Counted from the first letter of the stretch, positions 1-6,793 are shown. The stretch is DNA of 7,631 nucleotides from an uncultured SAR86 cluster bacterium (GCA_938075575.1 CALJHI010000065.1:1-7631), one strand, 5' to 3'. Translations and numbers: made by a program. The notes: generated from the letters alone by a model not told the origin.

Positions 1-424
1 TTAAGCTTTTAAATGTATTTTTAATATCAATTGGTATTGGTTTTTCAAATAGATATGATGCTAGATATATTGGTAATGCAATTTTTACTAGTTCTGAGGG
101 TTGAAGTGTAAAAACACCTAAATCCAACCACCTCTTGGCACCATTTATCTCTTTTGCAAAAATTATTGTTATAACAACTAAAGCAAGCGAGGCTATCAAA
201 AAAGAAAGTGAAAGAATTTTATATATGTCTGGATCAGGCTGGCTTAGAGCAAACATAAGACACAAGCCAAACACCACAAACACTGCTTGCTTTATTACAG
301 TAGTCATATTTCCTTGAGATGCGCTAAAAAGAAAAAATAAGCCCATCACTGATAAAAGAGTGATTGCAATAAATAAATGCTGATCAAAATATATCGAAAA
401 TCTTTTGAATGAAGCTTGTTTCAT
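1..424 (-). CDS. rodA: RodA, SEDS peptidoglycan glycosyltransferase (N-terminal part, cut by window edge)
   Basis: The first 141 residues are present; the rest lies beyond position 1. RodA is a SEDS-family inner-membrane protein that polymerises lipid II into glycan strands for side-wall growth, working as a pair with PBP2. My translation shows hydrophobic segments at about 17-36, 42-60 and 68-90. These are followed by the family signature GAKRWLDLG (95-103) and QPSE (108-111), and the chain continues into the next membrane helix (IALPIYLASYL). The start ATG directly follows the mrdA stop (TAA-ATG, no spacer), so translation is probably coupled. I see no Shine-Dalgarno sequence of its own. 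The neighbouring mrdA separates this gene from the paralogue ftsW, which normally sits in the dcw cluster. The identification is secure. Also called mrdB. Confidence 0.95.
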   Translation of the reverse strand, partial: MKQASFKRFSIYFDQHLFIAITLLSVMGLFFLFSASQGNMTTVIKQAVFVVFGLCLMFALSQPDPDIYKILSLSFLIASLALVVITIIFAKEINGAKRWLDLGVFTLQPSELVKIALPIYLASYLFEKPIPIDIKNTFKSL

Positions 425-2263
425 TTATTTATCTATTAATGAGTTAAGTACTTTTACAGCAACTGGGCCTGCTACTGACCCTCCGCTCTCTGCATTCTCA
501 ATCACAACACTTATAGCATATTTGGGGTTTGGCATTGGCCCAAATGCAACCATTATTGCATGGTCTCTTTTATTAAGATCTTGCCTTATTAGCTCATAAT
601 CCTCTTTACTATCTGAACTAACTAATTCGACTGTTCCAGATTTTGCAGCTATTTTATATGATTTTAAATTTTTTAATCTTTTTGCAGTTCCTCTTGGACT
701 CTCAATTACCCCGATCATACTATCGTGCAATCTAACCCAGTCTTGATCTGTAATATTTAAAGAAGGAAACTCTAATGAATCCTTCTCTAGAAAGTTATCT
801 AACAATGAAAGTTTTTCTAGCGACCCCTTATTACTTAAAAAAGCTCCATAAAATGCCAACTGAATGGGTGTGGCGCTTAGATATCCTTGGCCAACTCCAA
901 GATTAACAGAATCACCTTTAAACCAACCGAAATTTAGATTATTCATTTTCCAAGATGGGCTTGGAAGTAAGCCTTTGTCAGGATTGAAGCAATCCATGCA
1001 AACATTTTTTCCAAAACCAAACATTGATAGATGATCTATTAAATCATCTATATTTGATTCATAGGCTAATGAAAAGAAGAAAGTATTTGAGCTTTCAATT
1101 ATTGCATTCTCAAGATTTATATTTCCATGACCGCCTTTCTTCCAGCCTCTGTAAATTCTTTGGTCTTCGGGAAGTACAAAAAATCCTGGATCATTGATTA
1201 TGAAATCCCAATCAATAATATTATTTTCTAGCCCATACAGACCTATGGCAGGCTTTATTGTGGACGCAGGAGAGTATCTTCCTTGAGAAGCTCTGTCAAA
1301 AAATGGTTTATTAGTATCCTGAATCAATTTCTTGAAGTTTGAATTTGAAATTCCATTTGATATTTCATTTATAGAAAATGATGGGGAGCTTAAATAAGTA
1401 ACAATTGATCCTGTTTCAATTTCAACAACAACAACAGCGCCTTTCCTTCCCTCCATTGCTTCATAGGCAACTTTTTGAGACTTTAGGTCTAAGGATGTGA
1501 TGATATCTTTGCCTTTTATGGGCTCAATAAAATCAACTTGTTCTAAAAATCTTCCTTTGGCATCTACCTCATAGATTTTTTCTCCAAAGACCCCTCTTAG
1601 CTCAGCATCATAGGTGTTCTCAAAGCCTGTTTTTCCTATTAAGTATCCATTAGCATATTTAAAAACCGTTTCACCTATCTTTTTACCCTGATTGAATAAA
1701 ATCTTTTCAATATCTTCATTCTCAACACCCCCAACAAAACCAAGAGCATGTGAAAAAAGTTTTGGATATTGGCTTGCTCTACTAAATCTTTCATCAATTA
1801 AAGCTTCTGGAAACATGAATCGCCTTACTTCAAACTTTGCTATTTCTTCATTTGACAGGGCTCTTTTTACTGTCAACTCTCTGTTATATGTTGATTTAGA
1901 TTTAAATTGCTCTTTGACATAATCTATATCTTTTTTGGGGATATAAATAAATTTACTTAAGCTATCCAAGTAGTTATCAATATTACTAATTTGAGAGGGC
2001 TGGATAATTAAATCGTAACTAGGAACATTATTTACTAAAATATTTCCATTACGGTCATAGATCACTCCTCTTGCTGGCTGAACTAAAACTGATCTAGTTT
2101 TATTTTCAATGGATGCTAACTCATAGCTTGAAAAACTATAGACTTGCAAAGTGTAAGTTCTATAAATAAATAATGAGAAGAGGAATCCAAAGAATATGTA
2201 AATTAAAATAAGCCTGCTTTTAAATATTCTTTTCTCGATATACCTATCTTCAATATCAATCAT
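425..2263 (-). CDS. mrdA: Penicillin-binding protein 2, elongasome transpeptidase
   Basis: The product has 612 residues; the E. coli protein has 633. PBP2 is the class B D,D-transpeptidase that crosslinks new peptidoglycan in the side wall with RodA. It has a short cytoplasmic N-terminus, one membrane anchor at about 17-36 and a periplasmic body. The dimerisation-domain motif is RGVIYDRNG (65-73). The transpeptidase domain carries all three active-site motifs: STIK with nucleophile Ser334, SSN (391-393) and KSGT (541-544). A GVGQGY segment near 456 and the ATPIQLA stretch after it are also typical. Two details are unusual: the residues before the nucleophile read YSPAS rather than the common YPPGS, and the only two cysteines form CMDC at 422-425. 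The start ATG overlaps the rlmH stop (ATGA), so this is the only sensible start in an operon context. Strong identification. Confidence 0.97.
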   Translation of the reverse strand: MIDIEDRYIEKRIFKSRLILIYIFFGFLFSLFIYRTYTLQVYSFSSYELASIENKTRSVLVQPARGVIYDRNGNILVNNVPSYDLIIQPSQISNIDNYLDSLSKFIYIPKKDIDYVKEQFKSKSTYNRELTVKRALSNEEIAKFEVRRFMFPEALIDERFSRASQYPKLFSHALGFVGGVENEDIEKILFNQGKKIGETVFKYANGYLIGKTGFENTYDAELRGVFGEKIYEVDAKGRFLEQVDFIEPIKGKDIITSLDLKSQKVAYEAMEGRKGAVVVVEIETGSIVTYLSSPSFSINEISNGISNSNFKKLIQDTNKPFFDRASQGRYSPASTIKPAIGLYGLENNIIDWDFIINDPGFFVLPEDQRIYRGWKKGGHGNINLENAIIESSNTFFFSLAYESNIDDLIDHLSMFGFGKNVCMDCFNPDKGLLPSPSWKMNNLNFGWFKGDSVNLGVGQGYLSATPIQLAFYGAFLSNKGSLEKLSLLDNFLEKDSLEFPSLNITDQDWVRLHDSMIGVIESPRGTAKRLKNLKSYKIAAKSGTVELVSSDSKEDYELIRQDLNKRDHAIMVAFGPMPNPKYAISVVIENAESGGSVAGPVAVKVLNSLIDK

Positions 2264-2724
2264 TTGTGGTAAGGGGAGTTATTGAGTATGGACAGAGCCC
2301 TATACAATTGCTCAACTAACATAATTTTAAAAAGTCTATGTGGGAATGTCATATTAGATAGGGATATGACTCTGTTTGATTTTTTGAGAATTTCCTTAGA
2401 CAAGCCAAACGAACCACCTATTAAGAAGTTAGTTTTTTTATGGCTCTCAATACATATATTTATTAATTGGCTAAAATCTTTACTGCTCATTTGATCGCCA
2501 TTTTTATCAAAAGCAATGTTATAAGATGTATCATCTATTTTTGACAACAATGTGGATGACTCAAGAGATATGACCTCAGAAGTTGATCGCTTTGGATGTT
2601 GCTGACTTTTTAAATTCTCAAAATTTATAGAGATGTGTTTAGGAAATTGTTTAGTAAAATATCTAATTCCCTCATCTTCCCAGTTAGATAATTTGTTTGA
2701 AACGCTAATAAAATTAAATAGCAT
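2260..2724 (-). CDS. rlmH: 23S rRNA (pseudouridine-1915 N3)-methyltransferase RlmH
   Basis: The product has 154 residues, close to the usual 155. RlmH is a small SPOUT-fold, SAM-dependent enzyme that methylates pseudouridine 1915 in helix 69 of 23S rRNA on assembled 70S ribosomes; it acts in the cytoplasm as a dimer. The SAM-binding knot is visible as IGGSFGLS (102-109). After it come FPH (127-129) and EQLYRALSI (138-146). The diagnostic tail PYHK ends the protein; this C-terminus normally reaches into the active site. The start ATG abuts the rsfS stop (TGA-ATG), and the stop overlaps the mrdA start by four bases. The position between rsfS and mrdA is the conserved gammaproteobacterial arrangement. 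Nothing looks broken. Confidence 0.96.
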   Translation of the reverse strand: MLFNFISVSNKLSNWEDEGIRYFTKQFPKHISINFENLKSQQHPKRSTSEVISLESSTLLSKIDDTSYNIAFDKNGDQMSSKDFSQLINICIESHKKTNFLIGGSFGLSKEILKKSNRVISLSNMTFPHRLFKIMLVEQLYRALSILNNSPYHK

Positions 2725-3069
2725 TCAAGAATTAACAGGTAGAAGAGTATTCTCACCCCATAGACCTTCTAGGTCATAAAAGTCCCTTGTTTCAGACCTC
2801 ATAAGATTTACAATGACTGAACCACAATCTACAAGAACCCACCCTGAATCAATACTTCCCTCACTTCCAATAATCTCAAGATTATTTTCCTTAACCTCTT
2901 CAATTAATTTGTTTGACATAGATTTTGCATGCCTGTTAGAAGATGCGGTTGCAATAATGATAGTATCAGCAAATGATGATATGCCTTTAACATCTAGTGA
3001 TAATATATTTTCAGCTTTGCTATCTTCTAGAGAATCTAAACAAATTTGTGTAATTTTTTCTTCTGACAA
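2725..3069 (-). CDS. rsfS: Ribosome silencing factor RsfS (DUF143/Iojap family)
   Basis: The product has 114 residues, against about 105 in E. coli. RsfS binds ribosomal protein uL14 on the 50S subunit and blocks joining with 30S, lowering translation under poor nutrition. Family hallmarks are DVKGISSFADTIIIAT (26-41), SSNRH (43-47), WVLVD (77-81) and ETRDFYDLEGLWG (93-105). The start is a TTG codon at 3069. The frame is open only a further 15 codons upstream, to a TAA at 3117-3115, with no ATG or GTG among them. The TTG start also gives the expected N-terminal length. No clear Shine-Dalgarno precedes it. It is the first gene of the rsfS-rlmH-mrdA-rodA unit. nadD, often next to rsfS, is not here; the next gene upstream is divergent and unrelated. 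Confidence 0.95.
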   Translation of the reverse strand: MSEEKITQICLDSLEDSKAENILSLDVKGISSFADTIIIATASSNRHAKSMSNKLIEEVKENNLEIIGSEGSIDSGWVLVDCGSVIVNLMRSETRDFYDLEGLWGENTLLPVNS

Positions 3070-3108
3070 AATGCAATATTTAATTAATGGGTGCTTAAGA
3101 TATACTAA

Positions 3109-3136
3109 ATTATATTAGACTAAAAAGATAAGTAAA
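3109..3136 (-). promoter_or_regulatory. Likely sigma70 promoter of the rsfS-rlmH-mrdA-rodA operon
   Basis: Read on the minus strand, a perfect -10 hexamer TATAAT occupies 3114-3109. A partial -35 TTTACT (4 of 6 matches) lies at 3136-3131, 16 bases upstream. The predicted transcription start near 3102 would give a leader of about 33 bases before the TTG of rsfS. The -35 box ends just short of the ATG of the divergent gene at 3138, so the two genes share this 68-base gap. On the plus strand TATACT (3101-3106) and TATATT (3111-3116) could serve as -10 boxes for the divergent gene, but neither has a good -35. AT-rich sequence produces chance matches. Confidence 0.55.
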
Positions 3137-3137
3137 T

Positions 3138-3566
3138 ATGGAAATTTATGGTTTAAATTTTTTGTATGACTGGTTAGACAAGAATACTTATATTCTTTTC
3201 TATCTGGGGATGTCTTCTATATTAATTTTTTTCTTAAGTATATTTGGAATAAAGTATTTTGCCTCAGCAATACCAGCTGATTATTTCATTAATAAAAAAA
3301 GATTTTCGAGGCTTCGAGAACATTCGGTAGTTTTATGGCTAATCTATAAAATAATCAAGAACTTGCTTGGTTATATTTTTATCTTAATAGGTATAGTTGC
3401 ATTAATTCTTCCTGGTCAAGGGGTATTAATGATATTGATAGGTTTAATAATGAGCGACTATCCAGGTAAATTTAACTTAGAAAAGAAAATAATATCTACA
3501 AGCACAATAAGGAAAGGTGTAAATTGGCTCAGAAGAAAGTCTGGTGTTGAAGATCTTAGGCTTTAG
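3138..3566 (+). CDS. Small PGPGW-like two-helix membrane protein, function unknown
   Basis: A 142-residue protein that resembles the putative transmembrane proteins named after a PGPGW motif. Here the motif reads LPGQG (91-95), the variant I recall from gammaproteobacterial members. Predicted membrane segments are about 18-42 and 72-104, the second spanning the LPGQG turn. Between them lies a basic stretch (NKKRFSRLREH, 52-62). The C-terminus is a basic helix containing the conserved-looking YPGK (108-111) and NWLRRKSG (129-136). No catalytic residues are apparent and no function is known to me. The start ATG has only a weak purine-rich stretch upstream. The gene is divergent from rsfS and convergent with the Lon-domain gene, so it is probably transcribed alone. 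Family placement rests on motif memory. Confidence 0.8.
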   Translation: MEIYGLNFLYDWLDKNTYILFYLGMSSILIFFLSIFGIKYFASAIPADYFINKKRFSRLREHSVVLWLIYKIIKNLLGYIFILIGIVALILPGQGVLMILIGLIMSDYPGKFNLEKKIISTSTIRKGVNWLRRKSGVEDLRL

Positions 3567-3589
3567 GGCTAATAAATTATTAAGAGCCT
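3558..3589. terminator. Possible bidirectional terminator hairpin between convergent genes
   Basis: The stops of the PGPGW-like gene and the Lon-domain gene are 13 bases apart. An outer stem AGGCT (3558-3562) can pair with AGCCT (3585-3589). Inside it TAATA (3570-3574) pairs with TATTA (3578-3582) around a 3-base loop. The two helices are separated by an uneven internal loop. Neither flank has a clear run of T, so intrinsic termination would be weak. The symmetric position between converging genes is the main support. Confidence 0.3.
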
Positions 3590-4170
3590 GTCATCCTTTC
3601 AATGCATTTTGATAAAATTACACATCTTTGTGATGCATCGAATGCCTCCAAGAGACTTTGCTTTTCTTGTGAGGTAAGCGGTATTAAACCGCCAAGATGG
3701 TAAGCAATTGAATCTGCTGAATTAAAATTCACATCTATTGACATTTCATTGACTTTTGGATGTTTCATGATTTGCGTCAATATACTAACAAACTCAGGAT
3801 ATTCAGCGAGTATGGCTTGATCGTCAACTTCAGGATCAATCATGGCCTCAACTTCAGCTATATTTAAACCATCTTCAAGCTGACATATATCCTTTATGGA
3901 AACCTTGTACTCTGATTTTACTGAGATGCCTAATAATCCATTAGGTAGATTATTAAAATCTATTATTTTTACATAAGTTCCTTTTTTAGAAATAGTGATA
4001 TCATTTTTTGCCTCCCCCTCTTCAAAGAAAGCAATTACAAATCCAGTGTCTGATTTTAATGAGCTCTTAACCATATTTATGTATCTTGGTTCGAAGATTT
4101 GGAGTGATTGAATACTTCCTGGAAGTGCAACAATCTTTAATGGAAAAATTGGTACGTTATTTTTTTTCAA
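3580..4170 (-). CDS. Stand-alone Lon substrate-binding-domain protein (COG2802-like)
   Basis: A 196-residue soluble protein matching the LON N-terminal-like domain that in Lon protease recognises substrates, but with no AAA+ or protease part. The hallmark is the opening block PIFPLKIVALPG (7-18) followed by IFEPRY (25-30). The all-helical second half (about 113-193) includes GGLIPLTSQEKQSLLEAFD (160-178), which resembles the usual tail of this family. Such short proteins are widespread in proteobacteria; their role is not established, and binding of unfolded or specific proteins is only an inference. The start is a TTG at 4170: the frame is closed at 4177-4179 just upstream and no ATG precedes the conserved block. 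It overlaps the end of mpl by 14 bases and is probably translated by coupling. No Shine-Dalgarno is visible. Confidence 0.85.
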   Translation of the reverse strand: MKKNNVPIFPLKIVALPGSIQSLQIFEPRYINMVKSSLKSDTGFVIAFFEEGEAKNDITISKKGTYVKIIDFNNLPNGLLGISVKSEYKVSIKDICQLEDGLNIAEVEAMIDPEVDDQAILAEYPEFVSILTQIMKHPKVNEMSIDVNFNSADSIAYHLGGLIPLTSQEKQSLLEAFDASQRCVILSKCIERMTGS

Positions 4171-5461
4171 GATATTTTATTAAAGGGTTATAGATATTGG
4201 AGCTATTTTTATTCGTCATTATTAGAATAATATCATAATCAAATACTCTATCTTTTATATATGAAATAGCATGCTCTATAGAGTTAAAAATCTCTTTATT
4301 GCTAGCATTGATTATGCCTTTATGATCTATCCAGATAACATTGCTCAAAGATTGCGGCGCATTAAGCAAGTCATCGCCGTGAAAGCCACCGGACATGGTA
4401 TTGGATGCTAGTTCAATTATTCCTAAAATTTTAGAATCGCTAAATTTTTTAGTTATTGCCTCTGAAGTCATTTTAATTGCTGTTGGATGATGAGCAAAAT
4501 CATCGAAGATCTTTATGCCATTAAAATCTCCTTTTAGCTCCATTCTTCTTTTCACTCCATTGAAGCTCTTTAATGATTCGATGGAATCATTAATTGAAAT
4601 TCCATTTTTATTAGCTGCAAGAATTGCTGCAGAATAGTTTCTTAAATTATGCTCGCCAAGCAAAGGGAGATCTTTCAATGAAAAAATTTCTCCAGATACG
4701 GTCAATGATTGGCCGCTAATGCTTAATTGTATTTCAGAGTTATTTATGGCAATTGCTTCGGACCAAACCCCTTCATCAATAACATCCTGAGAATTAGTAT
4801 CGTCAGAATAAAAGATAATATTACCTGAGGCTGGAATAGTTTTAACAAGGTGATGAAACTGTCTTTTTATGTCAATAATATCTCTAAATATATCTGCATG
4901 GTCGAACTCGATATTATTAATAACAAGTGTGGATGGTCTGTAATGAATAAACTTAGATCTTTTATCAAAAAAAGCTGAGTCATATTCATCTGCTTCAACA
5001 ATAAATATCTCATCTTCTCCGAGATTGGCAGATTTTGCTATTGTGCCTGAGACACCTCCGATAAGATAACCAATATCCTTGCCATGACTTAGGAATATAT
5101 GACACAACATATATGAGGTTGTGGTTTTACCGTGAGTACCAGAAACAGCAATTACTTTTTTCTTGGCTAGCATCTCTCCAAGAATTTCTGGACCCGATTT
5201 AAATTTAAGCTTGTGATTCAATATATATTCAACGGACTCATTACCACGTGAAAGAGCATTTCCTATAATATAAAGATCAGCATGGGGTAAGTCTTTCTTA
5301 GCATATCCTTTTATAAGTTTGATCCCTGAGTCTTTTAGTTGATCAGACATAGGTGGATAAAACTGCATATCAGATCCTGAAATGTCATGACCTGAATCTT
5401 TTAAAATATGGGCGATGCCCCCCATAAAGGTCCCGCATATACCTAGGATATGTATTCTCAT
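4157..5461 (-). CDS. mpl: UDP-MurNAc:L-Ala-gamma-D-Glu-meso-DAP ligase (murein recycling)
   Basis: The product has 434 residues; the E. coli enzyme has 457. Mpl is an ATP-dependent cytoplasmic Mur ligase. It reattaches tripeptide released from old peptidoglycan to UDP-MurNAc, bypassing MurC, MurD and MurE. Motifs in order: N-terminal MRIHILGICGTFMGG (1-15), YPPMS (35-39), P-loop SGTHGKTTT (107-115), EADEYD (156-161), FDKRSKF (165-171), FDHADIF (186-192), GEHNLRN (269-275) and DDFAHHP (320-326). The match over the first 330 residues is very close to E. coli Mpl and separates it from MurC. The last 80 residues diverge: where E. coli reads SNGGFGG near the end, this protein has TNKNSSN (416-422). 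It is the first gene of a two-gene unit with the Lon-domain gene and is divergent from pfp. Confidence 0.96.
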   Translation of the reverse strand: MRIHILGICGTFMGGIAHILKDSGHDISGSDMQFYPPMSDQLKDSGIKLIKGYAKKDLPHADLYIIGNALSRGNESVEYILNHKLKFKSGPEILGEMLAKKKVIAVSGTHGKTTTSYMLCHIFLSHGKDIGYLIGGVSGTIAKSANLGEDEIFIVEADEYDSAFFDKRSKFIHYRPSTLVINNIEFDHADIFRDIIDIKRQFHHLVKTIPASGNIIFYSDDTNSQDVIDEGVWSEAIAINNSEIQLSISGQSLTVSGEIFSLKDLPLLGEHNLRNYSAAILAANKNGISINDSIESLKSFNGVKRRMELKGDFNGIKIFDDFAHHPTAIKMTSEAITKKFSDSKILGIIELASNTMSGGFHGDDLLNAPQSLSNVIWIDHKGIINASNKEIFNSIEHAISYIKDRVFDYDIILIMTNKNSSNIYNPLIKYLEKK

Positions 5462-5514
5462 AATGGTTATAATACTTTGGATAATTTAAATATTGAAATA
5501 TAGGTACAATTTAT
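5462..5514. promoter_or_regulatory. Divergent mpl/pfp intergenic region, promoter candidates only
   Basis: These 53 AT-rich bases must hold the promoters of both mpl (left) and pfp (right). On the plus strand TATAAT lies at 5468-5473 and TACAAT at 5505-5510; neither has a convincing -35 at the right distance. On the minus strand TATTAT (5474-5469) and TATATT (5502-5497) are candidate -10 boxes with poor -35 partners. An AGG at 5502-5504 lies ten bases before the pfp ATG and may be a weak Shine-Dalgarno core. I cannot choose between these. Confidence 0.4.
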
Positions 5515-6771
5515 ATGAAAAAAAATGCATTCTATGCCCAATCTGGAGGAGTAACTGCTGTTATAAATGCAACAGCGAGTGCCCTTATTTTGGAAGCAAG
5601 AAAGCATAAGGATAAAATTGGCAAGGTTTATGCAGGCAAAAATGGTATATTGGGTGCACTAAGAGAAGAGCTTATAGATACGTCAAAAGAATCTCTTTCA
5701 AGTATTAAAGCCTTAGAAAATAGGCCCGGGGGAGTTTTTGGCTCTTGCAGATTTAAATTACAAGATATTGAAAAAGATATTGATCAGTACAAAAGACTGA
5801 TAGAGGTTTTTAAAGCCCACAATATTGGTTATTTTTTTTACAATGGGGGGAATGATTCTGCAGATACTGCACTCAAAGTCTCTAAGATTAGTCAAGAATT
5901 AAATTATGAATTGACATGCATTGCTATCCCGAAAACCGTTGATAATGATTTGGTGATAACTGACTGCTGCCCTGGCTTTGGGTCCGCTGCAAAATATATT
6001 GCAACCTCTACACTTGAGGGCTCACTTGATGTTCAGTCTATGTCGGAATCATCAACAAAAGTATTTATCTTAGAGGTTATGGGAAGGCACGCGGGCTGGA
6101 TGGCCGCATCAAGCATTCTTGCAAAAAATAAAGATCAAAATGCTCCTCATATAATTTTATTACCTGAGGTAACATTTAATCAGAAAAATTTCTTAGATGA
6201 AATTAAAAAGAATATTAAATCTGATGGTTACTGCGTTGTGGTTGTTTCAGAGGGAGTGAAGAATGCCAGAGGTAAATTTTTAGCAGAATCAAATACAAAA
6301 GATGCATTCGGCCATACTCAGCTTGGCGGCGTGGCTCCTTATATTTCATCATTAGTTTCAGATAAATTAAAACTTAAAAATCATTGGGCTGTTGCTGACT
6401 ACCTCCAAAGAAGTGCAAGACATATAGCATCTAAAACAGATTTTGATCAAGCTAAGGCAGTTGGCTCTTTTGCAGTGAGGTATGCTCTTGAAGGAATGAA
6501 TGGAACAATGCCGGTTATAAAAAGACTAAATACCAAAAAATACAAATGGAAAATTGAGCCTGCTAAGTTGACTAAGATTGCAAATCTTGAAAAGAAAATG
6601 CCAAAAAGCTTTATTACTAAAAATGGATTTAGCATCACTAAAAAGGGTGTGGAGTATTTACAGCCTTTAATTGAAGGTGAGGCAGCAATACAATTTAAAA
6701 ATGGCCTCCCGCAGCTAAGAGAATTAAAGCTTGAGCTTGTTAAAAAAAAGTTATCTAGTTGGAAATCTTAG
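5515..6771 (+). CDS. pfp: Pyrophosphate-dependent 6-phosphofructokinase
   Basis: A 418-residue phosphofructokinase that interconverts fructose 6-phosphate and fructose 1,6-bisphosphate in the cytoplasm. The donor is predicted to be pyrophosphate. In the nucleotide loop the motif is GGNDS (111-115), with Asp114 where ATP enzymes have glycine. The catalytic motif is PKTVDND (139-145), with Lys140 where ATP enzymes have glycine. Asp/Lys at these two places is the accepted PPi signature. Other motifs are the N-terminal QSGGVTAVIN (9-18), the sugar-phosphate loop MGRHAGWMA (189-197) and SEGV (245-248). Asp143 should be the catalytic base. PPi enzymes work reversibly, so this could serve both glycolysis and gluconeogenesis, and in some bacteria they also act on sedoheptulose 7-phosphate. 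The gene is divergent from mpl, and its stop overlaps that of the DUF2244 gene by four bases. Donor specificity is inferred from residues only. Confidence 0.93.
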   Translation: MKKNAFYAQSGGVTAVINATASALILEARKHKDKIGKVYAGKNGILGALREELIDTSKESLSSIKALENRPGGVFGSCRFKLQDIEKDIDQYKRLIEVFKAHNIGYFFYNGGNDSADTALKVSKISQELNYELTCIAIPKTVDNDLVITDCCPGFGSAAKYIATSTLEGSLDVQSMSESSTKVFILEVMGRHAGWMAASSILAKNKDQNAPHIILLPEVTFNQKNFLDEIKKNIKSDGYCVVVVSEGVKNARGKFLAESNTKDAFGHTQLGGVAPYISSLVSDKLKLKNHWAVADYLQRSARHIASKTDFDQAKAVGSFAVRYALEGMNGTMPVIKRLNTKKYKWKIEPAKLTKIANLEKKMPKSFITKNGFSITKKGVEYLQPLIEGEAAIQFKNGLPQLRELKLELVKKKLSSWKS

Positions 6772-6793
6772 TTATTTAAATCCTCAACTAAGA
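6766..6793. terminator. Candidate bidirectional terminator hairpin at the pfp/DUF2244 convergence
   Basis: A perfect 8-base inverted repeat, TCTTAGTT (6766-6773) and AACTAAGA (6786-6793), encloses a 12-base loop. It sits on the four-base overlap of the two convergent stop codons. The stem has only two G:C pairs. On the minus strand a run of eight T (complement of 6742-6749) follows about 16 bases after the stem, and on the plus strand there is no T run. The position supports a shared termination role, but the structure is weak. Confidence 0.35.

Noticed and set aside
135..317. Plus-strand open frame of 60 codons opposite rodA
   Set aside because: It is antisense to clear RodA coding sequence with conserved motifs, and its translation resembles no known family.
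405..599. Plus-strand open frame of 64 codons opposite the end of mrdA
   Set aside because: Antisense shadow of the conserved transpeptidase C-terminus; no recognisable motif or start signal.
1692..1922. Plus-strand open frame of 76 codons inside mrdA
   Set aside because: Antisense to the PBP2 dimerisation domain; long frames opposite AT-rich genes are expected.
2282..2494. Plus-strand open frame of 70 codons inside rlmH
   Set aside because: Antisense to the conserved RlmH C-terminal half.
2813..3118. Plus-strand open frame of 101 codons over rsfS
   Set aside because: It lies opposite the highly conserved RsfS sequence and runs through its promoter; no family resemblance.
3105..3123. CTAA...TTAG and TTAGACTAA symmetries between rsfS and the divergent gene, as a possible operator
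   Set aside because: Arms of only four bases in a very AT-rich gap, overlapping the promoter boxes; this is expected by chance and no regulator is encoded nearby.
6447..6638. Minus-strand hydrophobic open frame of 63 codons inside pfp
   Set aside because: Antisense shadow of the phosphofructokinase; the hydrophobic look follows from the complement of lysine-rich codons.
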